NCBI RefSeq assembly: GCF_900112205.1
Contig: NZ_FOKW01000005.1
Location: 1-64,000 of the forward strand
Source: Natronobacterium haloterrestre
Lineage (GTDB): Archaea; Halobacteriota; Halobacteria; Halobacteriales; Natrialbaceae
Direction of reading: 5' to 3'
DNA length: 64,000 bases
In this document: positions 9,583-18,650 of the stretch, in pieces
How positions within the stretch are numbered: position 1 is the first letter of the stretch
Layout: every line of letters starts with the position of its first letter
The notes under the pieces: model-generated
Told to the model about the DNA's origin: nothing
Database searches by the model: none
What the model saw: the letters and a program-made list of their open reading frames with translations, nothing else
Translations under genes and position numbers: made by a program

Positions 9583-10116
9583 GTGAGCCGTCCGACGCCA
9601 TCGACCCACCCGGACTGGCTGCATCTCTCCGGCGAGGAGAACGTCGTCTGGGAGAGTCGGCCGCACCCGGTCACGATGGGCGTCAGGGTGCCGATCGGGC
9701 TGGCACTCGTCCTCGCGGGGTTTGCCGTGGCCGCCTGGGGCGTCACCGACGGGGGCGTCGGGGGCCTCTCCCTGGTGGGAGTCGCGCTCGTCGTCCTCGG
9801 CATCGCGCTCGTGCTCGTCCAGTACGTCGTCTGGACGAACACCCGATACGTGATCACCTCCGAGGAACTGTACAAGAAACGCGGCATCGTCTCCCGGAAC
9901 GTCACCCAGTTCCGGATCGACCGCGTCCAGAACACCGCCCTCGAGCAGGACGTGCTCGGCCGACTGCTGGGGTACGGCGACCTGACGATCTACACCGCTG
10001 GCTCGGGCGACCCCGAACTGACCTTCGAACGGACGCCCGAGCCCGAGCGTGCGAACGGCGCGTTGAACGAACAGTTGGGCGAACTCGTCGATCGGGACCG
10101 AAATCAGTCGAGGTAA
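9583..10116 (+). CDS. PH-domain (bPH2/DUF304-like) membrane protein
   Basis: The 177-residue protein starts at a GTG. It has an N-terminal soluble stretch (HPDWLHLSGEENVVWESRPHP), two transmembrane helices at about residues 30-50 and 57-80, and then a small beta-rich pleckstrin-like domain. The signature TNTRYVITSEELYKKRGIVS and VTQFRIDRVQNTALEQ resembles bacterial PH-like YdbT/YdbS proteins. Role unknown; such proteins sit on the cytoplasmic face of the membrane. The gene stands alone between an exporter and a helicase. Confidence 0.85.
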   Translation: MSRPTPSTHPDWLHLSGEENVVWESRPHPVTMGVRVPIGLALVLAGFAVAAWGVTDGGVGGLSLVGVALVVLGIALVLVQYVVWTNTRYVITSEELYKKRGIVSRNVTQFRIDRVQNTALEQDVLGRLLGYGDLTIYTAGSGDPELTFERTPEPERANGALNEQLGELVDRDRNQSR

Positions 10117-10186
10117 CCCGACGACCCGCGACGGCCCTGACCGGGGAAGGAAACGCCTTTCATCGCCCGCACCCCGTATCCGTCTG

Positions 10187-12559
10187 ATGGAGGTCGCCGA
10201 GGTTCTGCCCGAATTCGCCGACGCCTTCGCGTTCGAGGAGTTCAACCGAATGCAACGCGAGGCTCTGCCCGCCTTACTCGAGTCCGAGGCGAACGTCGTC
10301 GCGAGCGCGCCGACGGCCTCGGGCAAGACCGCCCTGGCGGAGCTGGCGATCTGCAAGGCGCTCGCCGACGGCGGCACCGCGCTGTTTATCGCCCCGTTGC
10401 GGGCGCTGACCAACGAGAAGGAAGACGACTGGAACCGCTTCGAGGATCTCGACTACTCGGTGTACGTCGTCACCGGCGAGCGGGACCTGAACCCGCGTCG
10501 TGCGCGCCACGCGGACATCCTCGTGATGACCCCCGAGAAACTCGACTCGGCGACGCGGAAACACGACTCCCGGCGGTACGACTTCGTCACCGACGTCGAC
10601 GTCTGTGTCATCGACGAGGTCCACCTGCTAGACGCCGACCGGCGCGGGTCGGTGCTCGAGGTCACTATCTCGCGGCTCCGTCGGCTCTGTGATCCGCGCA
10701 TCGTCGCGCTGTCGGCGACGATGCCCAACGTCGACGACGTGGCCGCCTGGCTCGACGCCCCCGAGGAGACGACCTTCGAGTTCGGCGAGGAGTACCGGCC
10801 GGTCGACCTGAACGCGGGGGTGAAGACCTACACCCACGGCGAGAACTCCTTCGCGGACAAGTACCGCCGGCTCTACCGGGCGCTGGACCTCGCGGAGCCA
10901 CACCTTCGGGAGGACGGCCAGGCGCTCGTGTTCGTCTCCTCGCGCCAGGACACGGTCCGTGCCGCGGAGGCCGCCCGCGACGAGATCGCCGAGCGCGACG
11001 TTCCGATGGGTGCCCGCGGCGACTACGACTTCCACACCGAATCGAAGGAACTGGAAAACGATACCCTCCGCAACTCCGTGTTAGACGGCGTGGCCTTCCA
11101 CCACGCCGGCCTCTCGAAGAACGACCGCGACCTCGTCGAGGAGTGGTTCAAGCAGGGCCACATCGAGTTGCTGTTCTCGACGTCGACGCTGGCCTGGGGC
11201 GTCAACCTGCCCGCCCGCTGTGTCGTGATCCGGGACACGAAACTGCACGACCCCCTCGAGGGCGAGGTCGACATGAGCCCGCTCGACGTGCTCCAGATGC
11301 TCGGCCGCGCGGGACGGCCAGGGTACGACGACGTCGGCTACGGCTGGGTCGTCTGCGACGGCGCCGACGCCGACAAGTACCGGCGCCTGCTGAACGAGGG
11401 CAAGGAGATCGAGTCCAGACTGGCCGACAGCTTAGAGACCCACCTGAACGCCGAGATCGCGATGGGGACCATCACGGACCTCGAGGACGTGATGGACTGG
11501 CTCGAGACGACCTTCTACTACGTGCGGGGCCAGTCGAAACCCGAGGCGTACGACTTCCCGAACCTCCGAAAGCGGGTGCGGGACTGCCTCGAGGAACTGG
11601 TCGAGCGCGGCTTCGTCGAGACCGGCGAGTCGGGCGACCTCTCGATCGAGGCGACCCCGCGGGGGGTGCTCGCCTCGAAGTACTACCTGCGCCTGGAGAC
11701 GGCCGCGTCGTTCGCCGCGCTCTGTGACCGGGTCGCGGACGCCGACGGGGAGGACGACGACCTCGAGACCGAGGACGTCCTCGCCGCCGTGGCCGGAGCC
11801 GCGGAGTTCGAATCGGTCTCGGCCCGCCAGGACGAGCGCGAGGCCGTCAACGCCGTCCTCGTCGGTCAGGAAACCGAGGACCTCGAGGCCGGCCAGCGGA
11901 AGGTGCTGGCGATCCTCCGGTCGGCGGCCAGCGGCACCACCCCCGCGGAACTGCAAAGCGACGCCTGGGTCATCCGGCGGAACGCCACCCGCCTGCTGTC
12001 GGCGCTCGGGGCGTTCCTCGACCGGTTCGTCGGCCCGCACGCGGCGAACCTCGCTCGGCGGGTCGAGGCCCGGATCGAGAACGGCGTCGCCGAGGACGCG
12101 GTCGGGCTGACCGCCATCGACGGCGTCGGCCCCGGCCGCGCGAGCAAACTCGCGAAGGAGGGATTGTCGACGCCGGGCGACGTGCTCGAGGCCGAGATCG
12201 AGGGGCTGATCGACGCCGGCCTCTCGGAGGGGGTCGCCGAGCAGGTCTACGAAGGCGCCCAGTCACTGCCCTCGATCGAGATGGACTGGGGCGCGTTCCC
12301 CGAGACGATCGCCACGGGCGAGAACGAGGTCCACGAGGTGACCGTCCGGAACGTCGGCGAACCCGCCCGCGCCGGGATCGAGGTGACCGTAAACGGGACC
12401 GAGATGACGAGCACGAACACCTTCCTGCGAGGGTCCGAGACCGTCCCGGTCGGTGTCTTCGGGGCCGACACGGAGGAACTCGAGTTCACCGTCAGCGTCG
12501 CGTTCCCGGAGGAACCCCTGTTGCCGGTCGAGCGGCACCGAACCGTTTCCGTCCGCTGA
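10187..12559 (+). CDS. Ski2/Hel308-like DEAD/DEAH-box helicase
   Basis: This 790-residue superfamily 2 helicase shows Walker A APTASGKTA (41-49), a DEVH box near residue 143, SATMPN (motif III) and QMLGRAGRPGYDD (motif VI). A winged-helix and ratchet region follows. Near residues 640-690 there is a helix-hairpin-helix segment (AIDGVGPGRASKLAKEGL), as in Hel308/Ski2-like repair helicases. Unlike canonical Hel308 it ends in an extra beta-rich domain of about 90 residues (VHEVTVRNVGEPARAGIEV) resembling an Ig-like fold. Role in replication-fork or recombination repair is inferred from the family. Some haloarchaea have two such paralogues, and this may be the less canonical one. Confidence 0.9.
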   Translation: MEVAEVLPEFADAFAFEEFNRMQREALPALLESEANVVASAPTASGKTALAELAICKALADGGTALFIAPLRALTNEKEDDWNRFEDLDYSVYVVTGERDLNPRRARHADILVMTPEKLDSATRKHDSRRYDFVTDVDVCVIDEVHLLDADRRGSVLEVTISRLRRLCDPRIVALSATMPNVDDVAAWLDAPEETTFEFGEEYRPVDLNAGVKTYTHGENSFADKYRRLYRALDLAEPHLREDGQALVFVSSRQDTVRAAEAARDEIAERDVPMGARGDYDFHTESKELENDTLRNSVLDGVAFHHAGLSKNDRDLVEEWFKQGHIELLFSTSTLAWGVNLPARCVVIRDTKLHDPLEGEVDMSPLDVLQMLGRAGRPGYDDVGYGWVVCDGADADKYRRLLNEGKEIESRLADSLETHLNAEIAMGTITDLEDVMDWLETTFYYVRGQSKPEAYDFPNLRKRVRDCLEELVERGFVETGESGDLSIEATPRGVLASKYYLRLETAASFAALCDRVADADGEDDDLETEDVLAAVAGAAEFESVSARQDEREAVNAVLVGQETEDLEAGQRKVLAILRSAASGTTPAELQSDAWVIRRNATRLLSALGAFLDRFVGPHAANLARRVEARIENGVAEDAVGLTAIDGVGPGRASKLAKEGLSTPGDVLEAEIEGLIDAGLSEGVAEQVYEGAQSLPSIEMDWGAFPETIATGENEVHEVTVRNVGEPARAGIEVTVNGTEMTSTNTFLRGSETVPVGVFGADTEELEFTVSVAFPEEPLLPVERHRTVSVR

Positions 12560-12626
12560 CCGGTCGCCGCCCGTACTGGTCGCGAGGCCGATACTTCTTT
12601 ACCCCTCTACTCGCCAGTTGTGCTAC

Positions 12627-14312
12627 ATGCAGATCGACCGTTTGGGGGGAGGACGGTGGCCGTTCGGCGATCCGCCGGCGGTCGCCACCGACCGGGGAGC
12701 CGGAACGTCGTTCCCGGAGCTGATCGATCCGGCCGTCGCGTCGCTCGCGCGGGGAGTCGCCGCCCTCGAGCCGGCGGCGGGCGTCGCGGGAGATCTCGGC
12801 ACCGGGGTCGGCCTCGCGCTCGCGGTCGGCGGGTTACTCGTCCTCGGGGGCGGACTCGCTGCCGTAGTTCGCGCCCGGTCGGGATCGACCGCAACAGCCG
12901 CGAACGAAGGGAGAAACGAAAAGGGGACGTCGACTGACTCCGGCATCGACGGCGATTCCGGAACGGACGATAGACCGTCGTCCGCACCGGACGGAGACGA
13001 GGACCCGCGAGTCGTGTTCGAGGAACGAATCGGGGACGGGACGCTCGAGCGCCTCGAGCCGATCGCGCCCGCGGCGGTCGACCGGGCCCGGGCGTTCGAC
13101 CCGGATTCGGCTACGGACCCGAAACGGGAGATCGACCGACTGGAACGCGAGTTGCGCACCGCGCTCGAGGACGCGATCGCCGACGGTCGCCTCGATCCGG
13201 GCGTCACCTCCACGTTCGGCGAACCCTACGAGATCGTGAACCTGCCGAGCCAGTACCGCGAGGTCACGCTCCCGCCGTCGGACGGGACGATCCACGTCGC
13301 CGACGTCGAATCCGTCGCCGCGGACGTCCTCGAGGAGGAACGACACGTCCGCAACGCAGCACGGACGATCGGGACCCTGTCCGACCACTGCCGCGAGATC
13401 GAGACCTACGTCCGCCGCCAGGAGGAGGCGTTTACGGACCGCCGCGAAGCCGTCGAGGGGACGCTCGCGGACGTCCGGGACCTGGCCGACCGGCTCGAGG
13501 ACGACCTCGGGGACCGCATCGGCGAGTTCGTCGTCGAGGGCCGACACGAATCGATCGACGGCGTCGTCGAGATCGAACGCCTGCTCTCGGACGCGACCCG
13601 GGCGCTGCACCGCTGTACGTTCGACGAGGCGATGCGGACGCTGGACCAGGCCCGGGCGAGCAGCGACGAATTGCTGGTGACGGTGGACTTCCTCGGCGGC
13701 GTGGTCGGAACGGTCGATCACGGCCGGGGGACGATCGACGTCCCGGAGGAGGTACCGCTGGCGCTCGTCGCCGACGTCGTCCCGCTCGTCACGCGCCGGT
13801 ACGACGTGGCGGTCGACCTCGATCGGGAGGCGCGGGAAATCGTCCTCGAGAGGGTCGAGAAGGAGAGCGAGAGGGACCGCGATCGCCAGGGCGAAACCGG
13901 CCGGAAGGGGATCGATCCCGGCTCCGGTCCCGACTCCGATCCTCCTCCCGCTTCCTCGAGCGATCCGAAGTCGGGAGACAGCCGGGAAACCGATCGAGAA
14001 CGAGCACGCGAGGCGGTCACCCCCGAATCGGTCGCCGACGAGGTCCTGTACGTCCTGCGGGAACTGGACGGGGTCGGCGACGCCGCGAGCGTCGAGTGCC
14101 AGACCGAGCGGCTGCCGGACCCGGTCGCCGAACCGGCCGTCCTCGAGGAACTGGCGCGGTTCTGCCGGCGCCAGACCGACGTCGTCGTCGACGTCGAGCT
14201 ACAGGAGGGCGCACCGCCGGGCTTCCTCGAGATCCGATTCGACGAGCACACGGGCGTCGACGCCGGTCTCGAGACGCTCCGGGAACGGTTCGCGGACAGG
14301 TACGGCGGATGA
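12627..14312 (+). CDS. Membrane-anchored coiled-coil protein, first gene of tubulin cluster
   Basis: Function not recognised. The start is the ATG at 12627 (561 residues), which directly follows promoter-like DNA; upstream in-frame codons lie inside the helicase gene. One transmembrane helix is seen at about residues 58-81, then a Ser/Asp/Gly-rich linker to about 135. A long helical part follows with a coiled coil at about 225-290, and another alpha/beta-like domain sits near 450-561. A segment near residue 330 (ALHRCTFDEAMRTLDQARAS) resembles one in the 21309-23414 protein (ALERYEFDTAVDRVLEARDR), which ties this gene to the cluster. It is probably anchored in the cytoplasmic membrane with most of its mass inside (inference). 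Confidence 0.75.
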   Translation: MQIDRLGGGRWPFGDPPAVATDRGAGTSFPELIDPAVASLARGVAALEPAAGVAGDLGTGVGLALAVGGLLVLGGGLAAVVRARSGSTATAANEGRNEKGTSTDSGIDGDSGTDDRPSSAPDGDEDPRVVFEERIGDGTLERLEPIAPAAVDRARAFDPDSATDPKREIDRLERELRTALEDAIADGRLDPGVTSTFGEPYEIVNLPSQYREVTLPPSDGTIHVADVESVAADVLEEERHVRNAARTIGTLSDHCREIETYVRRQEEAFTDRREAVEGTLADVRDLADRLEDDLGDRIGEFVVEGRHESIDGVVEIERLLSDATRALHRCTFDEAMRTLDQARASSDELLVTVDFLGGVVGTVDHGRGTIDVPEEVPLALVADVVPLVTRRYDVAVDLDREAREIVLERVEKESERDRDRQGETGRKGIDPGSGPDSDPPPASSSDPKSGDSRETDRERAREAVTPESVADEVLYVLRELDGVGDAASVECQTERLPDPVAEPAVLEELARFCRRQTDVVVDVELQEGAPPGFLEIRFDEHTGVDAGLETLRERFADRYGG

Positions 14313-14421
14313 TCCGGCCGACGGGGGCGCCGGCGACCGGAATCGACCCCCGGCGTACGACCGCCGGCGAGACGACCCGAAACCTAAAGCACGATCCGAC
14401 GAACGAGTACGACATCCGAAC

Positions 14422-16050
14422 ATGAGCACTATCTGTAAAATCTGTATGAAACGGGCGGACGAGTGGGACGGCAACTCGCTCGTCGAGCACGTTCGCAACG
14501 CACACGGAGACGAACCGGCGTCGGTCGAACAGGTGTATCCGGACCTCGAGGAGGAGGTCTTCGCGGAGCCCGAACCCGACGAACCGGAAGCCGAGGACGG
14601 ACTGGAATCCGGCGCGGGGCCCGGGTCGGTCGGTTCGGGCGGGAGTCGCGGACCAACCGAGACCCCGAGTGACGACCTGATGGACGACCCCTACGGGAAG
14701 AAGTGGTACCTCGTGGGGGTCGGCGGCGCGGGGAACAACATCCTCGATGCGATCCTGCTTCGCCGGGACACCCTCGAGGCGAACAACGAGCGCCGCGCCC
14801 GCATCTGGAACGGCGGACTCGCCGGCTACGGGCCGCTGAACACGAACGTCAGCGAACTCGAGCAGACCTACTACGCCCAGGAAGAGAAGGAGTACAGCCG
14901 GAACGACCTCCTTCCGAACTGTATCATCGGTTTCGGGAAACACGACTACGCGGGGGCCGGCTACCGCTGGGACATCGGGAAGAAACTCGTCGAAGCCGAC
15001 TTCGCGGACGACGGCGACCCCTTCCGTGAACGGTGGGACCTGCGGAAAGACCGGATCCAGGACTCCCAGGCGGTCATGTTCGTCCACAGCGTCACGAAGG
15101 GGACCGGCTGTGGTTCGACGCCGGTGCTGGCCGAGAAGATCCGCGAGGAGGTCCTCGAGGACGACCTCGTCGTCCCGAAGCCGCTGTTCAGCAGCATCGT
15201 CATCCCCTCGAAAGGAACCGAGTACTCGGAGTTCGGCGGCCGTGCGAAGGTCAACGGCGTCGTCGGCCTCGCCCGCGCCTCGCGGACCGTCGACGCGATC
15301 ATTCCCTTCGACAACAACCGGCTCGAGAACGTCCAGGCCGACATCAGGCCCCGGATCGAGCGCCTCGAGGAGTACAACCCGCCCCAGTATCGGGAGATCA
15401 ACAAGCCGCTCGTGGCGTTCCTCGAGGCGTTTACCATGTCGTCGGTACCACAGTTCCTCGACCGGGACGCCACCATGTCGATCATGGGCGACGTCTTCGA
15501 TCCCGCCGACAGCTTCCGGCCGGTCCAGGACAAGTACGAGCGCGACCCCGACAGCGAGTTCACGCCGGCGGTGATCCTCGCGCCCGTCCTCGGCCGCTCG
15601 CGGGCGAGTTCGTTCGACCGATCGAAACTCGAGATTCTGGTCCGGAACGCCCTGTTCCAGAACAAACTCGCCGAGTTCGACCCGACGACCGCGTGGGGCG
15701 GCACCTTCCTCGTTTACGGCCCCGAAGAGAAGATGGAGGAGGTCACGAAGTTCGTCTCCGACGGCACGCTCGCGAACATCATCGGCGACGAGCAGTTCCT
15801 CGATGCGGGGAACGTAAGCGGCATCGAGTCGGTCGATATCCACGTCAAGCAACTCGTCACACCCTATCTGGACGACGTCTTCCTCTGGGGGACGCTGTGG
15901 AACCCCGAACTGCCGTCGCTCGAGGAGATGTACGACCACGCCCAGCGACTCAAACAGGAGGGCAACAGCCAGCAGGCCGAGAACGTTCGGGACGCGTGGG
16001 AACACGTCGAGGCGCTGTTCTCCTGTCTCGGGCGGGAGAACATGGCCTGA
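14422..16050 (+). CDS. Tubulin-like GTPase with N-terminal C2H2 zinc finger (tubulin-like 1)
   Basis: Residues 5-28 form a C2H2 zinc finger: Cys5-X2-Cys8, His23-X4-His28. An acidic, low-complexity linker runs to about residue 90. The tubulin/FtsZ-like domain then starts with YLVGVGGAGNNILDAIL (FtsZ-like T1 loop, 99-106). It carries a diverged tubulin signature KGTGCGST at 226-233, where FtsZ has GGGTGTG. The 542-residue length suits the large tubulin-like families of prokaryotes (Pfam Tubulin_2 type, from memory). Nucleotide binding is likely; polymerisation is an inference. It is flanked by a membrane coiled-coil gene and a PH-like membrane gene, with separate promoters. The zinc finger could bind a protein partner or DNA. 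Confidence 0.85.
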   Translation: MSTICKICMKRADEWDGNSLVEHVRNAHGDEPASVEQVYPDLEEEVFAEPEPDEPEAEDGLESGAGPGSVGSGGSRGPTETPSDDLMDDPYGKKWYLVGVGGAGNNILDAILLRRDTLEANNERRARIWNGGLAGYGPLNTNVSELEQTYYAQEEKEYSRNDLLPNCIIGFGKHDYAGAGYRWDIGKKLVEADFADDGDPFRERWDLRKDRIQDSQAVMFVHSVTKGTGCGSTPVLAEKIREEVLEDDLVVPKPLFSSIVIPSKGTEYSEFGGRAKVNGVVGLARASRTVDAIIPFDNNRLENVQADIRPRIERLEEYNPPQYREINKPLVAFLEAFTMSSVPQFLDRDATMSIMGDVFDPADSFRPVQDKYERDPDSEFTPAVILAPVLGRSRASSFDRSKLEILVRNALFQNKLAEFDPTTAWGGTFLVYGPEEKMEEVTKFVSDGTLANIIGDEQFLDAGNVSGIESVDIHVKQLVTPYLDDVFLWGTLWNPELPSLEEMYDHAQRLKQEGNSQQAENVRDAWEHVEALFSCLGRENMA

Positions 16051-16254
16051 CCGTAGTTCGAAGTCGGTCCGACGGCCACGTTCCGTTCCGTTCCGTTCCC
16101 GTCGACGTGCGAACTCCGGCCGACCGGAACCGGCATCCGATCGACGGCACCCTCTCTCGCGGATTCGAAATATTCTCGCCCGTTCGAGTTAGTACAGAAA
16201 AATATCGTCTGAAACGGACATATCACGGCAGAAGGTTAATCACGGCCTGAGTGC

Positions 16255-18294
16255 ATGGCCTCTGCAATGGCAGGGGACGTCAACAACATCCGGTGGAAGA
16301 TCGGCTGGTCGCCGTGGAGCGTCATCATCGGCATCACGGTCGTCTTCACGCTGGTCGGTGCGGGGGTCGAAGAGGTCGGGGCCTTCTTCGTCCTCGGAAT
16401 ACTGGCCGGAGTTATCACGTGGTACTGGGGAGTCAGGGAGATCAACGACAAGTATCGACCGTTCGTCAAGAAGTTCATCGGGGAGTCCGAGCGCAACGCG
16501 AAACGGGGGATCGACGTGGAGGACGCGAACCTCTACAACCTCACGTACAACTCCGGGAGTTCGCCGCTGCTGGTCGAACCGTCCGATACCTACTACAACA
16601 CGACTATCGTCGTCACCGAAACCTCGATCAATCTCAACAAGGGGGCCGAGTACGACATGAAGTCCCGGTCGGGCGTCGGCGGCGGGACCAACAAAGAGAT
16701 TTACTACGATCAGGTGACCGGCGTCCAGTCCCACCAGGACGGCGCGTTCACCGAACTCGAGATCAAGACCTCGGGCGGGGGATCGACCCGAATCAGTTCG
16801 AGCGCGACGGATACCGTCGACGAAGTCGTCTCCCAGGTGCGCCAGCGCGTCCGGGAGATCAAGAATCCCGGGAGCAGTCGGCGGAGCCGACGAGAGGGCC
16901 GCGGACGCGGGGCCGAAGCAAACCAGCAGGTGGGATCGTCCGCTGAATCGGCCGATCCCGATCCGGATCCCAGTCGCGATGTCAGCGGCGACAGCCAACC
17001 CAGCGAGAGCGGCGCGTCCGAATCGACTCCGCACCCGGTGACGACGGTCGCCGACGACGTCGCGTCCCGAACCCGGCCGAGCGACCCGCTTGCCGGCGAA
17101 CTGTGTCGCGTCCTGTCCGCTTCTTCGCCCGACGAGGGGCGCGTCGAGGACGTTCTCGAGGACGTGGTCGACCGTCTCGAGCGTGCTGGCACGGTAGCCG
17201 ACGCCGTCGCCGACGTCGACGATGCGACCGACGAACGACGGGTCGAAGCGGCGAAACGGTCGCTTGCCGCCCAGGAGGGACCGATCGCCGACGGCGTCGA
17301 ACCGGTGTTCGAGCGGGTACTGGAACTCGAAACCGAGGTCGCTGAGGCGAGGTCGGAGCCGGCCTCCGCATCCACGTCCGCGTCCGACGCCCGGCCCGAC
17401 GAGAACCGACGGGAGGAAATCGCCGAACTCGAGGCCGAACTGGACCGGTACCGGCGAACCTACGACCGGATCGAGGACGCCGCCGGAACCGTCTGCCGGG
17501 AGGCCGCCCGGAACGGGGGCCTCACCTTCCGGACCGACGAGGTCGACGATCGGACGGTCGAACTCGCCGACGCCCTCGAGGACGGCGAACTCGTCTTCGA
17601 TACCCCGGGGACGGACCTGGCACCGATCGTCGACGAGGTCGAGCGAACGGTCCGACCGCAGACGGCACAGTCCCGGGAACTGCTCGAGATACTCGGCGAC
17701 TCGGGATGGGAAGAGTCGGACGTGTCGGCGGTGCTCGAATCGACGGTCGAGACCGTCGACGAACACGCCGAGTTGCGGGCCGCGGTCGCCGACATCGGAA
17801 CGAACGACGTTCGACGGCGGCTCGATTCGCTGGACGACGAACTGCAACGCGAGGAGGGCGCGATCTACCGTCACCTCGCCGACCGCGTCCGGGAACTCGA
17901 GGCGATGGTCGACCGCGACGGGGTCGACGACGTTCAGTTGTACGCGATCTACCAGGAGTGTACGTTCTACGATCGAACGCTCCTGCCACGGCTCGCCCGG
18001 TCCCGGTCCGACCAGGGATCGGCCGACGTCCAGCGACTCGCATCCGACGTCGAGTCCCGGGTCGCGACCATCGAAGACGAGTACGTCAGCGTTCGAGCCG
18101 ACCACAACCACACCATCCCGAACCACTTCCTGTCGCTGGCCCGTGACCTCCGCCGCGAGGCGGCGACCCTCGAGGAGCGGAATCCGGAGCGGGCCGCCGG
18201 GATCCTGTCGGCGACCGACGAACTGCTCGGGCACGTCGAACAGTTGTACGAGCGAAACGAGTACAGCGTCATGCTCCGGCGTCTCCGGGGCTGA
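16255..18294 (+). CDS. Membrane protein with PH-like domain and C-terminal coiled coil
   Basis: The 679-residue protein has two transmembrane helices near the N terminus (about residues 18-40 and 42-62) with a very short loop, so the remainder is cytoplasmic. Residues about 85-205 look like a bacterial PH-like domain (IYYDQVTGVQSHQDGAFTEL, then an RISSS strand and a final helix VDEVVSQVRQRVREIKN). A Ser/Asp/Pro-rich linker (about 205-275) follows. The rest is mostly helical with coiled-coil character (RRRLDSLDDELQREEG). A second ATG at 16267 is an alternative start. It lies between tubulin-like genes 1 and 2 and could link the membrane to the filaments (inference). Confidence 0.75.
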   Translation: MASAMAGDVNNIRWKIGWSPWSVIIGITVVFTLVGAGVEEVGAFFVLGILAGVITWYWGVREINDKYRPFVKKFIGESERNAKRGIDVEDANLYNLTYNSGSSPLLVEPSDTYYNTTIVVTETSINLNKGAEYDMKSRSGVGGGTNKEIYYDQVTGVQSHQDGAFTELEIKTSGGGSTRISSSATDTVDEVVSQVRQRVREIKNPGSSRRSRREGRGRGAEANQQVGSSAESADPDPDPSRDVSGDSQPSESGASESTPHPVTTVADDVASRTRPSDPLAGELCRVLSASSPDEGRVEDVLEDVVDRLERAGTVADAVADVDDATDERRVEAAKRSLAAQEGPIADGVEPVFERVLELETEVAEARSEPASASTSASDARPDENRREEIAELEAELDRYRRTYDRIEDAAGTVCREAARNGGLTFRTDEVDDRTVELADALEDGELVFDTPGTDLAPIVDEVERTVRPQTAQSRELLEILGDSGWEESDVSAVLESTVETVDEHAELRAAVADIGTNDVRRRLDSLDDELQREEGAIYRHLADRVRELEAMVDRDGVDDVQLYAIYQECTFYDRTLLPRLARSRSDQGSADVQRLASDVESRVATIEDEYVSVRADHNHTIPNHFLSLARDLRREAATLEERNPERAAGILSATDELLGHVEQLYERNEYSVMLRRLRG

Positions 18295-18650
18295 TCCCCG
18301 GCGGAATCCGTTCGTCGCCGGACATCGGGAGTCGACGGCAGTCCACGCCGGCCGTCGAGAACTGCAACCGGGCCGACCAGGCCGACAATGTACTTATATC
18401 TGACACTACCTGGACGGCGTCATATCGACTCGTCTTATGGAAATCGAGAGCGGTGTGGTAGTATTCGACATCCAGGATTCTATATATTCACTAATTCGGC
18501 CACAAATAACGAGTAGATGGGCGAATAAAACAGGATATCGGCGAGGGCCAGTATCTTTATTACGCGGTACTCGAGTACTAACTACCGTCGGAAAATGTAC
18601 CGTTTAGCGACTATTTTTCCGTATGAAATAAACAACGGGCTGATATTCAC
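18295..18650. promoter_or_regulatory. AT-rich promoter region of the eight-gene tubulin operon
   Basis: This 356-base gap is clearly richer in A and T than its surroundings. It holds several TATA-like elements (cttatatctg near 18393, tctatatattc near 18480, tctttatta near 18554, atgaaataaac near 18622). It also holds a perfect 12-base palindrome GTACTCGAGTAC at 18567-18578. No gene is evident. The arrangement suggests a regulated promoter, possibly with more than one transcription start, driving 18651-31047. Confidence 0.5.
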
